From: Tetrahymena thermophila SB210
Taxonomy: Eukaryota; Ciliophora; Oligohymenophorea; Hymenostomatida; Tetrahymenidae
Assembly (NCBI RefSeq): GCF_000189635.1
Contig: NW_002476210.1
Coordinates: 62,001-126,000 of the forward strand
Length of the DNA: 64,000 nucleotides
Direction of reading: 5' to 3'
Shown piece by piece: positions 37,741 to 52,700 of the stretch. The notes beneath the pieces are model-generated. The model did no database searches. It was not told the origin of the DNA and saw only the letters and a program-made list of their open reading frames with translations. Position 1 is the first letter of the stretch, and each line of letters opens with the position of its first letter. The position numbers were made by a program, and so were the translations under genes.

Positions 37741-40700
37741 AAAATATATTACCTAGGTAAGTTATTAATTTTCATGGATTCTTTTTTACAAAACACTGAC
37801 TACCCTGTTCAAAGGTTTTCTTTCTTAGAATTCTTCACTGCCTTTACAAATCTTGAATTTACTGTGTGGAGTAATATTTTTAAAGTCTCTCTAGTCTATA
37901 TATATGCTAGATTTCAAATGAGTATTAGATTTGTTTAATTGGAGCTTCAGAAAGCTACTAAAAACTTTATCAAAAAGAGCAATTTTTTGATCCTCGTGGA
38001 GATGGAAGCTTGAATTATTTGATTTTTTTAGTTTATTATCTTGAGCATAAAATATTTTTGTCTCAATGTTTATCAATCCTCCTAAATTAAAGATACAGAA
38101 ATCTACAGTTCTTTCAAACATATTCTATTGCTAATAATAATTAAGAATTATTAACAAAAAAATTAATTCGAGCGAGAATCAAGATTTATAAAATTAAATA
38201 GATATTTAAAAAAATAATTTACAATTTGTTCTTCATTTTATATAGGTTTGGCTACTTTTATTATCTTGGTTGCTTAAACTTAATTTTTTTGTTAAGCCAT
38301 TGAGTGATTGTTAATTGATGAAGAAAATATGCTCTTTCTTTCTACTCCTAACTAGTTTTACTTGGAAATAGAAAGTCTAACTAACTGTTATTGATCTTTA
38401 TTCTATGGACTTTTGCTTTTACTTGTCTCCAAACTCTAATTTCTTTGAACTATTGGCTTATCATCTACTTCATCTTTTTCAGATAAATTGCTTTCACTGC
38501 TGCTGTTGCTACTACTACTATTACTACTTTGATTTAAATTACTACTGGAGCTACTACTGCTTTCACTAAATGATTGGCTAGCTCGTCTGCTACTTACAGG
38601 AGTTTAATCACTTTACTCTTCAGTTTCTTAAATTACTTTGCTTTTTTTCACTTCTTATATTGTTTTTTTAGCTTCTTAATCAACATCTTCTATTATTTCT
38701 TTAAGAGAATTTCCTTCTTAAATCTCTTAAAAAGTACTCTCCTTAATTTCTTAGCTTGAACTAATTTTATTGCCTTCGTTTTAAATAATTTAATCTATTG
38801 ATTCATTACTTTCATTTTCTATTTATTTATTTGAATCATCATCTATCTTACTAATAGAAACAATATTTTTATAACCTGATTATTCTGTCTGTCCTTACTT
38901 ATCTATTTCTGGGTTACTTAGATCTTACATTATTGAAGTTATTTATTTGTTGTCTATTTGTTGATCTGAGTTTTGTAATAATAATAGATTACTAACTAAT
39001 TCATTTTATTGGCTTAATCTCTAAGACTCTCCAATATTAATAGATAGTTTATGCAAAGAATTTTATTCATCATCTTATTTGAATAAATTAGCAGCTTAAA
39101 GAAAAGGAGAAAATATTGAAATTTACTCTTATTTTAACTACAATATCTTTTAAGAGCACTGCAATAATTATTTTTTCTGCTTCTATTACTTTTAATAGTT
39201 ATTCTACTTTTTTTAAACTTATTTTTTAGTGTTTAAATACTTAAGGTTGTTTAAACTCAAATCCTTGTAGTTTTATTCTTATTTGTACAGATTAAGTGAT
39301 GATATTTTAAAAATAGATTTTTGTAAATCTAAAAAGTCAAACCACTTTGACAGATCGGTAGATCTTATATATAATTCTTCTTCGTCATTTTCATACAAAC
39401 TATCTCTTAATATCATTTCCCACTTCATTTACGGAGCCTTATTCTGTATTTAGTTAATTATCAAACCTAATTACAGCTGCATAGCAGTTTTATGATCATC
39501 TCTCAAAACTTAATTTATTGATTATAGCATAAAGAAACTTATATTCTAAGATGTTAAAAATAAATTTTATATTCAATCTACATATAATTAATATGAATTA
39601 TATATATAATTTTATATTAAATTATTGAAAAATACTTTAAAGAAGTTTGAGAAACTCGATCTAGGCTTTAATTCTGGAGAAAGCCTTTATGTAAATTGGA
39701 TAGAAAGTTCAACAAGGTTCATAAAATTGAAATCAGAGAATCCATAATAAACACCAATTTAGGGATTAAACTTATCTAAAACTTACTTAATTAAAAAAAG
39801 AAATCCTGATATTTCATTATATTCGTAAGATAGCTATTCTAAACCTCCAATTAAGTAAGCATAGTTATTTATGTTTTGTAATTAAATTTAATTTTTTCTA
39901 ACGAATATATTTTTAAATAGATTTTCATAATCTATGATTGGAGATGAGTTTACAGTTGCTAAAGATAAATTACTTAAATTTTTTGTTTAGCTTCTAAAAG
40001 CGTTCCACTTATTAAAATAATAAAATATAAATAATTAATTTTTTTTAACAATGAAAAATAATGTTTTACTGGGATCTTCATTTTTTCTTATTTTTACTTA
40101 TTTAAATTATAAGATTTCGTCTCAAATTTTAAATGCTTATAAAAAGTTATGTTATTGACTTCTTCAGGATTAGTACGAGAAAATATTTAGCTCAAAGTAA
40201 ACATGTACTGCTATAGATTTATACTTAAAACTTCTTGTAAGGTTTCCTCAGATGATATTTTAAATCTTTGTAATATCTACTTAATAGATGAATAAGAGTT
40301 CTCTATGCTTTTTTGCCTATCCAAAACTTTATTTTGATGAGACTAAATTAACGCTAATTTGGTTTCGTACTCGAAATTGTTTAAGAAAGTATCTTTTAAA
40401 TGCTAAATCCATTCATTTTCTCCTTCCAAACAACAATTTAAACAAACCATTTAATCACATATTTGGCTATCTAACACTGAATTCTATTTTTTTAAATTTA
40501 TTATGTAAGTTTAAAAATTTTAAAATAAAATAAATTTACCTTATCAGTTAAAATTATAATTATTTAGAAATTAGGATGAACTTCCAACTCTTAATTATTA
40601 AAATTCAATGTAATTTTTTTCATTTTTTGTTAGTTTTTTATTTAAGACATCAATAAATCACTTTCTTTTTATTCTTTTGGGCTAAAATGTTGTTAAGCTG

Positions 40701-43700
40701 CTTTTTCAAAACACTAGAAAAACTTTTGCTATATTAAAGGTTTTATTGAATCAATTAAATTTTAGTTAGGATCTACAATAGTTAAAATATAACCCTATTA
40801 GACTGCATTGATAATTGAACTCATTTCATCAGATTTATTAGTATCAGTAGTATAATATTCTTTTTAAATAGTAACTCCCTTTATGGAGTCTAGATAATTT
40901 AGCACCACTTAAGAATTGTCAAGTACAACGACTGAGGGTAAATACTAACTTTCATATATAAATGTTTCTAAAAGGGCTAGCTAAGTGATCAAGAAATTAG
41001 ACATATGAACCTTTGTAGAGTAGCATTTAGAATAAAACAAATTACCTCTCAAAGTAGTTGTCAAGTACTTTGATAAGAATTAAAATATGATCCAATCATT
41101 GTAGTACAAATAATCAAGGCATTTAATTCTTAAAGAACTAGGATATTAAGAAATAAAAACTAGGTAATTTACAATTCCTAAAATCTATATTATTTAAATT
41201 AATAAGAAAATTAAATAATATTTTTAGAAAATAAATTAAAAGAATATTTTTACTTATTTGTTTTTTACTGATTAATCTGTATCTAAGTAATTCTGTGTTA
41301 TTAAGTAGCTTTTTAAAACCCTTGTTCTAACTGTAGTTAAAAATGCTTTTATTTTATTAACTTGCTCATTAAAAGAGTTTTCTTCTTCTATAGCTTGGTT
41401 CAGTTCTTTCATTTTTACTTTTTCAAAATCTAATGCTTGGTTAACTTACCTTTCTGTTTATCTAATTTCTTCAGAAAGGGAATTCAGCTTATATTAATTC
41501 TATTGAATTTTTTCTCTTAATTATTACATTTTTGGCTTGTACTAAGTTTCTAAATGAAGCTATTCATGGATTGAATTTATTAAAACTATTAAATAAAGAA
41601 GAGTTAAACTGTAATCGTTATACATTTGTTTGTGAGCAGAATTTGAATTTTATGCTAAATTTCTTTACTAAATCACCTCTTGCACTACATCTGTTTTTTC
41701 ATGGTCATATTTCTCGAATACATTAAACAAAAATTCTTTTTATTAATTTTCATTATCTTTTTTTATGAAATCCTGTATTTTATCTAGCAAATATGGAAGC
41801 TCTTTTGAATTTAAAACTTTGCTTCTAATAATAAAGTAAAATAAATTAACTTAATTAGGTTTTTAGAAAAAATAAAATGTTACTTTAAATCTAAAAGATT
41901 ATGAGCTGATATAACCTTTGGTTCCTCTTCTAAGTATTTAGCAGGATAGAATTCTACATCAAGGAATAACGCAAGAATATATAAATATGATTATGATTTT
42001 TTGTGAATGAGTACTTCTATATCTTTTTTATACTGAGGAGGTTGAATTGGTTAAAGGTAATTTATACAATTTTTAATTGTCAACTTTAAAGCTTTACACT
42101 CTAGAGTTTCATAAAGAACACTATATTCACTAGATAGTTGAGTTTTTTCTTTCTACTTTTAAGCTAATGCATTTTTATTTTCTTAAAGATTAAGCTTATC
42201 CTTCTCTTTTTACTCATTTATTAATTAGTATTACTTTTATATCTAGCTAATAGTTACTCCTAGTATCTAGCTGTGCTAATTTATTTGCTATTCATTTCTC
42301 TGAGCTAAATCATTTATATCTTTATACATCCCAGATTAGCATATTTATTACTCATTTGCACTTAAAATTCTTTCAAATCCATTCATCAATAAAAAGATCA
42401 TGCACTACAAGTTTTAGTTTGAGGAAGAAAACTGGAGCCCTTAATTTTTTGTAATCTAATATTTTTACATAAAGCTATTTAATTCCAAAAATCTTTAGCA
42501 TTCTTATTAAGTTTCAGCAGAGAGGAGTTCGCCAGCTTCCATTTATTCATTTGAAGTACCTTACTTGATTTCTTATCCATTTATTAATATTTAAGAACTC
42601 TATTTTTCATTATTTGCTAAAGAATCTCTTTGGTTTTTTTAAGGTTGATTAGATTTTAGAAGTTTTTTAAAGTTATAGTATTCAACCAAAGACTGATACA
42701 AGTATGCGCTATTATCTTTCTCCTTAAGGTTTAGATTTTTTGGGAATTATATTCTAACAAATCCATTATACAAACCTTAGTATGTTTCATAAAAAGGAAG
42801 AAATATTTTGCTGCCTTACTAATAATTCACAAGAACAATTTTTAAATTCATTTTCATTTCATTTAATATTAATGCTGATATTTAGCTGTGAGTAAAATTT
42901 TCAATTGAGAAGACGAGTCTTTTTTTCACTATCTGATGCATTTCAGCAATAACTTTTCTATCAAATAAGCAATAAAACTCACTACTTTTGAGAATTATTA
43001 CTAAATAGCTTAAAATATACTATGCTAATTTACTTTAAATATTATTTTCATCTTAAGCCAAATTATTAGCCTATATTTAATAAGGTAGTTCAATAATTAC
43101 AATAGACTTCTTGCCTTCTTGCTATAGCATCGATTCTATTTAAAAATAAACAATTTAATTCTTTCTAAATTTAATAAAATTAATTTACTTATTGCATTTG
43201 AGAAGATTGATGAGAGCTTTTCTTAGACTTATTTTTGTAAATCATCAGATTTTAAAGGTATTTCAGATATTTGAATAGATGTTTTGAAGTATTCAACTAA
43301 ATTGCATGCATATTAAATAAAAAACTGTGTCTACTACTGGGTTAATTGAGATTCAAATATTATATTTGCTTCAGGCAATTCTAAGAAATAGTTTATTTTA
43401 GTCATTAAATCAAAAAAATAATCAGTTGTGATTGAAGTTATTGACAGTAAAGACGAGGTAATTGTAGTTTCGCTTTGAGTTATTAAAGTATTACTAGTTT
43501 AATTTTGATTGTCAGAAACATTAAACTAATTATAATAAAAGTCCGCCAGTTGAGCTATATAAATGTTTTTGAGCTTATTAGTATTATCTTTGTTGATTAG
43601 TACAAAATTATCTCCTTCCATTTCTAGTGAAGACTCAGAACTCAAAGATTACTCAGTTAATTATTGAAGTGTCTTTTTGTCTATCTAAAGCATAGAATCA

Positions 43701-46700
43701 GGTATATAAAATTAAGAATTTCCAAAGCTGCTTCTCATTTAGAATTAACTGCTATTTCTCTGCATGGAAACGAAATTCATTACAGATGTCCTACTAGCAG
43801 GATCGGCATTTCCTTAATTTCTATATTTAAAAATATTTTATGTTAAAATAAAAATGTTGTTTGTAAAATAAATTTTTACTATTGCCATGCAAATATACTT
43901 TTTCTTTGTATTGCCTAGCTTTTTTCATTTTATTTTTGTTTTTGAATTTCTATTTATTTATCTGCCTTTTCAAATTACTCTTTCTTTTTAGAACCATCGC
44001 TATTATAGCTTTCAAATAATTTTCTACAAACAAACCTTATTTGATTTCTTTCTTTGATACACTTTTCTATTTGTTCTTAGCTAAAATACTTTTGTAATAT
44101 TTTGATCAAAAGCTAGCTTATTAAGTAATCAGGTATTTTATTATAATTTCTTTTTAGCTTAAAATATGGATCTTTGCTTTCTTTTACATTTTGGTTCTCT
44201 TTTTCTTCTATTAATTTCAAGCTATTGTTTTTTTCTACTGTAAATATTATACTTTCTAAAGCTGGATTGTTATTAATATTTAAACTAGATTAAATATTAT
44301 TTCTAGAATTTATGCTATTATTTAATGAATTTTCTCTTGATCTCTCCTTTATTGCATCCGTTTCTGACTATTTTATACAAAATATTAATTCATCTGTGTA
44401 TTAATTTTTTTTTTTAATTTCAAAGAATAAATTTAATAGCATTATCCTATGTTTATTATTGAATAAAATTAAAAAAACTTTTAAATTCTAAAAAACAAGC
44501 CAAACTTATTGATAATTAAAATTTTTGTATTTTAATTTATTTACTTTTAGAGAAATAGGATTGGTAGGATTGTTTAATAGATTGCTTTTCTTTCTAAAAT
44601 TTATATTTTATAGCGAAACTTATTGGGCCACATTACTATCTTAAATTTAATCTATTTGGATATTAATATCTTATTAATCTTTTTAATTTAATTATGAATT
44701 ATTTGCTTGTCTTTAATCCTAATTATCAACTTGGTAAGACGAGTCTGAATCATCAGAATCAGTTACTAAATCACTAAGCTCAAATAAAGTAGGCTGTTTT
44801 CCTTCTTCTATATCATCGATTGTGCTATCAGTTATAAAACTGAAATTTTTTTGTTGGATTTGGCTAAAATCAATTTTAGATGTAATTGCTAAAGTGTTAG
44901 AAGCAAAGCTATCACAAAAGAAACTATTAAATAAGAAGATGAAACCTTTTAAAAAATCTCCTAAATTAACTTCTCCATTATGCATAAACTCAAAATTATT
45001 AAAGTATTTAATTATACTCAAACCTTCTTAAAGTCCAATATTACTGTGATATGTTTTTCTTAGCTTATTTTTTCAAAAAAAAAAATGAACATAAATATTT
45101 AAATCAAAACCAAACAAATTTTATTTACTTTTTTTAGCAAATCCTGGTTTTTAAAAATAAGAAGAGAAAATTTGTTCCAGCATTCAATCATAACTTGATC
45201 ATTTTTTGTAAGATTTATTTCTGTATTGAAAAGTGAATCAATCTGCTTACTAAATATGGTAGTGACATCTTGCTCATTTAAGCTATTTAAATAAAGTATG
45301 AGTGATCTTTAGATAATTTTTTAAGGCACTTGACACACACTTTGGTCTAACAGATTTACTAAGTTATTTGTGTCTATAGAAAGAGCAGATAGTAAAGAAA
45401 ATTGTTTAAACCTCTTAAATGTTTTTCTTATTAAAATTATTTAAATTAATTTATCACTTCAATATTTCTAATAAAAATTTACGTGCTATAATTATACCAT
45501 CCCTTAAACCTTATTAAACTCTTTATTTGGAGGAGGATATCATTATTTTCTTTCATAGTTTATCCAAAGTTTAAATCATCAATAAATATGTAATTTTTAA
45601 TCTAACTAATCTACTTTAAACCGTTTGTTTATAGGCTCTAATGTTATTGAGGATTTAATTAGAGAAATTTAGGTCTTAATTTTTATTCCATCATAGATTA
45701 AAATTTAGCAATGTCTAATTAATATTTTTCATAAAAATTTTAATTTAAAAACAAAAAAATTACTAAATATGGGTGAAGAAGTTGAGAAGTCAAATACAGA
45801 ATTTGTGTTTTTTTTGTACAATCTATTAATAAACTTCTTTATTAGTGTAGTTTTTCCCTGCCCCCTTTAACTGCAAAATAGCATTTTTTTGTTGTAAGCC
45901 AAGCTCAAATCAATAAAATAGTTTTAAATCTTAGAAGAAGGAGTCTCAAAGTATGTAAAATTATAAAATTGTGTCATCTTATAATCTTGCTTATTATCAA
46001 TATAGTTAGCAATTTCTTCTATTTCAAGAGCCATAGGATTTAATCTGACTAACTCTCTCGGATTGAGTACATTCTAAGAGAAGTCATTTGAGACTTCATC
46101 GATATTGTCTAACAGTTAAATATTACTCCATTCAATCCATTTTAAATCCATTTAGCTGTAACAGTAATTAAAATAATTGAAAATATTATCTTCCTTTTCT
46201 GCGCCTACTATTTTTGTCATCAAATCAAATGCAAATCCTACATTGTTAAATTGCCTTTTGAAATCTTTACAGCAGTATTCTTAGATAACTATGCTTAAAT
46301 ACTCACAGAATTAATTCTTTCCATTATCATTTAAACAGTTGCATAATCCATAGAGAATACTCATAGTATAAATAGATTCTATCTAAAACATAGTCCTAAA
46401 TTTAAAATTATTTGATTTTAAATATTTTTCATTAAAATAAATTTAATTAATTTTACCTTTCATTGGTAATTTTATTGAATGCCGAGCATGTTATCACTTA
46501 AAATAAGTTTTACTCGTCTTATGATTTTGATACTTTTCTTAAGAGAATAGGATCAGGAGTCATTTTTCTTTCTTTTACACTAAGTTCAGAGTAATTAAAT
46601 AGTCCTAAGGATATATCTCTTTTTCTTATTTCATTAAGCAAAATTTCAAAGATATTCAAAAAATTGAAGAAGCATTGTTTGATAGAAGTAAAGTAAACAA

Positions 46701-49700
46701 ATAAATCATTTTTTTATCTATTTTCATCCAACCACTCTAAACATTTTAATACTAGATTGCTAAAGACACACTAAATGTAAGGAATATAAGCTTCAACTTT
46801 AGGTTATATTTGGCATTTTTTATTTAACCAAGATTAAAACTCTTCCTAAATAGAGAAAACTTCTTAGTTTAAAATAAATAAGCTATAGTTAGATATAGTT
46901 CTTGGGGATATATTGCTCAAATTCTCAAAAAAAAAGAAATTAAGATTTTCTGAATCTATCTTCTTTGTCATGCCACTAGGTAGATACAACCTAGTTTATT
47001 TATTTATTTAATTTAATGTGGAAACTCAATTTAATAATATATTTTTAAATAAAGAATTACATATTATCGTCTATTGAATCGAGAAGAACCTCTGATAATT
47101 TAATTTTTTCACTATAAATAGTTTATCCACAATCAAAAACAAACCAGTCTCCTTTCTAAACTATTCTTTATTTTTTTGGAATTGTTAATAATTTATTTGT
47201 TTAATTATCAATAATTTTTTTCTTTGAAAATTAGCAGCATATTTCTTCATTTGAAAGTAAAATATTTTTCTTTTCTTCTATAAGATTTTCATAATCATAA
47301 TTAACAGTGTCAAAAAGCTTATTTAAAAAACCTTCTTCATATTATTAATCTTAATTGAACGAACCTATCAAGAATTAACTGTCAAGGCTTTCTACAGGAA
47401 TATAATTAACTAAAAAGTCTTTCTCATTCATTCTATTAATTAATATATTTACATTAAAATGTTTATAAAACAAATAATTCTGCTATACCTTGAGTATACA
47501 AAAGCTGATACTTTTACTAAAGTATGTTTTCCAAATCCAGATTTTCCAGCTAAAATAATATTTTTTTTCTGATTCACAAAGTTAAGGAGACCATTAGCTC
47601 TTTAAATGAATTCTTCATGAAGTTCTAACTTATTAATTTAGAAATACTCTCTAAAAAAATCTATATTGTTTGGATTGTCTATAATAAATTATGATGACAT
47701 AGATTTCTACTAGGTTGGGAAAAAGCTTTCCCATAAAAAATTCAACATTTCAACTTGCTAATCATCAAGCAAATTTCTTTAAATAATTATTAATTAAGTT
47801 AGTACAACATTTTTTATCAAACTAAAATTATTTTACTTGAGATACTATAAAATAGAGGCCTATAAAGCATCAACTGGCTAAATAAAATCATCTACTTCTA
47901 ATCTTTGTCTTTAAAATTCAATGCAGATTTGATAAATATTTATGAAACTATTTTTACTTAGCAAAACTGAATAGAGTTCGTTTTTTTCTTTAGATTATGA
48001 TACATTTTTTCCAAAATTCACAAAGAAATTTTAACATAAGGCTGAAATGAAATAATTAAATTACATTTAAAACTGTTAAATTTCAGTTATTCTATTTATA
48101 GTTAATATTTTAAATACAATCTATAAATTAATTTGATTTAAAAAAATAATTAATTTACCCTATTAAAGTAAGATAGCATTGAGATACAAAAGATAAATCT
48201 ATTGAAGCATAATCTACAACCCTAAATTAATCTAAAAATGTTTATGGAATTTAGGTATACTTCAAATAATCTGTTCTTGTTTAATTGAAAAATTGTTTGC
48301 TTTAATATGAAGCAAATAAAGCAAAGTCAGGATTTAATTATATTGTGTAATTTTATAATTCTAAAGTTTATTTTTATTCAATCATAGCAGTTTTTATTAA
48401 ATTATAGATTGAAGCTATTTGAGAAATAGCATTTGAGTCAGTTGAATCTAAGTTTTAAATATGTACCCAAAATCCTTTTGAAAATTAAAATGCTTAAAAT
48501 TATTTATTAAAATTTATAAAAATTACCTCCTTATGCTGCTCCTGCATATTATCTTGTTATTGTTTCTGGATCAGTATCAGAAATATAATTCTTTTGCAAA
48601 AAAGGCTTGGCCAATATTATTGATAGCGAATTGATTGTGCTAATCTTACACATACCTTATTCGTTTGATACGAAGAGACAACCTTTAAACATAGATATGC
48701 AAGACATAATTTAGCAATATAGTCTCTAGGTGCTTTGACACAAAATGAAATATTTAATTTCTGGTGTCAATTCATATCCATAATCAATCTAATTAAATTT
48801 AAAGATTAAATAATATGTTTATTAATTATATATATATATTTACTTAATAATTCATGCATATCATGCTAATTGTTGAGTTTTTATTGCTTTTTAAATTGTT
48901 AAAAAATGGCGATTTAGAAGAAATTTAAGGAAGATTTTAATTCTCATAAACCTTCTCGAAGCTTTCACAAACTATGTTAAATTCGCTTTCTAAGATGCTT
49001 TTAAATTCTTCTTATTGCTGTTGCAGCAATTTACAGTTCAAAGTAAATTTAGGAAGGGCTAAATATTCGAAGCAGTTAATGTCAGATATTTTTTCTTTTT
49101 AGAGATATTAAATAATCTCTCTTTAGCTAATAGACTGTAGAATTATTTAGTTTACAAGTTACATGTTGCTTTTGGATGAAAATGCACGCGATTTTAACTT
49201 AATAAAATCTAAGAATTTCTATTATTCTTCTTGCATATGTTTTAAGAATAAGGAAAGTTTATTGTCTATGCTTAATTTACTAAATTAAATATTCATGTAC
49301 TTAGAGTCTCTCTTAAAATTAAATCCTTATGGTACCAAAACAGAAGGCCTAGTAAGTTTACTTTACCTATAACTTGATCTAGCACTAACTTCTTATTTTT
49401 AAATTGATTATCTTTAAGCATTTTCCTACTTAATTTCATTTTATTTATATTAATTTTCTAATTTTTCCTGTTGCTATTCTTGATCGTATGATTAATGGTG
49501 AAGTATTATTGAAAGGTCAAAGTAGAATGAGACGTCAATCGAAACAAGTAAAGTTTAGAAATAAACCTACTTATTTTAGTAAAGTTTCCAAATATTTTGA
49601 TAATCATAGTTGCAAGAAGAAACACCTAAAATATTCTAAAAAATATTCTTTTTAATTCTATTCTACAGACATTCTTCTATTTGTTTAACAATTAAAGTAA

Positions 49701-52700
49701 TAGGAAGCTAACCTTTATTGCTGTTACAACACAAAGCTCCTCCTTATAGTTTAGGAATTCTAGATACTTTTATTTGCTAATTTATAAAAATTTATTCTTA
49801 AATTAAAAAACCGTTATTCTAAAATTTTTTATTTAAATTTTATTATTTTATAATTAAAAAATATTCTAAATCTTTAAATTGTAATTTAACTTTATTATTG
49901 CTTATTTAGCAATTCATTTTATTACCCATAACCTATTCAAGTTGTTTCAACAAAAAATAAAGAAAAAATAAGAATAAATACTTCAAGAGGGTAGATGAAT
50001 TCGTTGTAATAGTTTGTAATATATTCTACCACAAAATAGTTCTCATCTTTAATATCAAAGAATACATCTTTAACTCCAGAAAAACACTCTATTATGTATT
50101 GTTTGAGCTCTACAATATTAAAATTTGCACTCATCATTTTAAAAATATCTGTGTCTGAGAGTTAGTAGAAACGAGGATGAGAAATTCTAACCGTTTTGAT
50201 AAAATTTTCTACTTCTTTTTTAAGTTGCATAGTTGAATCTAAGAGATGATCGGTTTCCTTTTTTAACTGACTTAGCTTTATGAGTTCCTTAGGATCAATC
50301 ACTTTTTAAACAAAATTTTTAGATTGTAAAGCTTTTTTCTTGAACTCTTCTTTGATTTTTAAATTCATGTTTCTTAGTTTAGTTCTTATCTGATTATTTA
50401 AAGTGTATATTTAATTAAATACATTTTAAGACTATTAATTAATTAGTTAGTTACGTATTTAGTGTCTGGTAAAAAGTCAGTTAATATTCCAAAAAATGGA
50501 CTATAAACCATCAATTATTCTTGAATTTGAATCATATTTTCAAACATGCTTTTGAGTTCTTCCACATATTTCTAAATAAACTTTAATTTCTCATTGCTGT
50601 CAAATTAAGAAATGAGATAAATAATGCTGAAGTTGAGCTCATCTAACTTCACTTTTAAGTGAGATATATTCCCATAGTAATGCATTGGGTACTCAGCGTT
50701 TTTTGCCGTTTGAGTTTTAGGCATGCACTCCATAATAAGGTATTCTACTTTTTCTATTTCCTCATACAATTTTTGTTCCTACTGAGATTTATTGAACAAA
50801 ATATATATGAATTTTTTATATCTTAAAATATTATCTCTCTTTAGTATTTCTATAGTTAACTCATGAGGCTTTACTTTAGATTCTTTACCCTAATTAGAAA
50901 AATTATTATTTTAATTGTAAAAACAAAATAAATGCTCTCATTTACATATATTTCGTTAAGTAGCTAAGTCCAGTAAGACTCCTTAAATGATTTATTTAAA
51001 AGCATCATTATGATTGGAAGATAAAGATTAAGATCATCTATTTCTCTTTAAATAGTTTAAATATTATCCAAAAACATTTTTTAGTATTCTTCATCTTCTT
51101 CTTACTCTTCTTATTAATCTTTATAGGCTTCAATCTGCTTTTCTAATTTTAGCATCAATGAACTACCCTCTCTGCATGAATCAAGAATTTCAAGCCTTAA
51201 TTATTCTTAAGCATTTCCATTTTGTGCATTTAGTAATCTCTCAAATGGAAAACATAACCATCCCTCTGATTATCTGAACCATTTTTCTGCAAATTCCCAG
51301 AATTATAAACTACCTTCAAATTAACTTAAGAAAGTAGAGAATATTTTGAAATCTGAAAGTGGGTAATCTAAATTTAAAAATTTTAATAAAATAACTTTGA
51401 AAAATTTAAATTATTTACTTAAAATTAACTCTTTTTTATTTATTTATTCTCCTTCATTCACAATCTGCTTTAAGATATCTTCTATTTCTTTACATTTCCT
51501 TAATATCATCTCGCAACTTTTGAGATTATTCAATGTCTTAAACTAAGCCACAAGTTCTTTTGCATTTTCGAATTTCTATAATCAAATTTTTTAATTAATA
51601 TTAAAATTAAAACTAAAAAATCTTCTTACCTGAAGTAAAACTTGCTTTAACTCATCAAGTTTTGATTAAAAGTGAGATTTTCTCTAATTCAACTTTTCGT
51701 TTGCTTATTAGAATAATATTATCAAATTCCTTAACCAATTTTGTGATTCCAGATATGTTGCTAATATTTCATTTTGAAGATCTTCACTTGTATTTTCTTT
51801 CAAATTTATTTTTATATAATTGTCTTCCATAATGTTATACAACAGATTGATTGTTTTCAAGTTTTGCTACCATATCTACCATTTTTTCATTAAGTCTTTT
51901 TGACTTAAGAATGTCATTAAATCTATATATTTCTCTATGGTATTAGGATCATCTGATAAAATAGATGACATTTCTTTAAAAGCTTCATTTGTTCTAAATT
52001 TAATAAATTTGTATTTATAAAAAGAAAAATAAAATAGTATTTATTTATTTTGTTTATTTACTTATTAAGAAGAAAACAGAATTTTTCAGTAATAGCTTAT
52101 TCTGCTTTTTTAATATTTTGATCGATTTTTTTGACAATTATTTATTTTATTTCTAGTGTGTCGATTTCGAAGAAACCAACTTTAAAGACATTTGGTAGAC
52201 GTCTAAGGATAAAATCTTTATCCCAAAGTAATTTTTTCCTTTCTTATTCCATAAACTGAACCTAGGAAGTATTATCAAATATTTCTAGCAACTCATCAAA
52301 ATAATCTTTCTCAAAAAGATAAAAATCAAATTAATTAAAAACTATAAGAATTGAATATATAGTGTAATAATTCCATGTTAAAAATTCATTAAAGTGGGAG
52401 TTGAATAATTCATTATTAGAGAGAATTTCATCAACGCATTCTATCCCTTCGTTGTGCAGAAATCCATTTATCTTTTATAAAGATTTAAATTTGTTGATTG
52501 GAGACTGTAAAATTTTATTTAATTTTTCTTCCATGTGTTCAAGAGTAGGATCAATATTTATCCTCATATGCTTAGTATCAAACCAACCCTGATATTATTA
52601 AAAAATAATTTTAATTATTAAATAAAGTTAAATATCATCAATTTAATTTAATTACAAGTCTTTTATAACTAACTTCTTTGTTTTTACACTTATCTAAATA

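Noticed and set aside
44719..45021. A 100-residue minus-strand frame taken as a separate small gene.
   Set aside because: It is a piece of the dynein-like gene between AAA3 and AAA4 and continues in frame through TAA/TAG codons on both sides.
52576..52592. AAACCAACC resembling the Tetrahymena chromosome breakage sequence.
   Set aside because: Only the core matches; the flanking bases differ and it lies inside dynein coding sequence.
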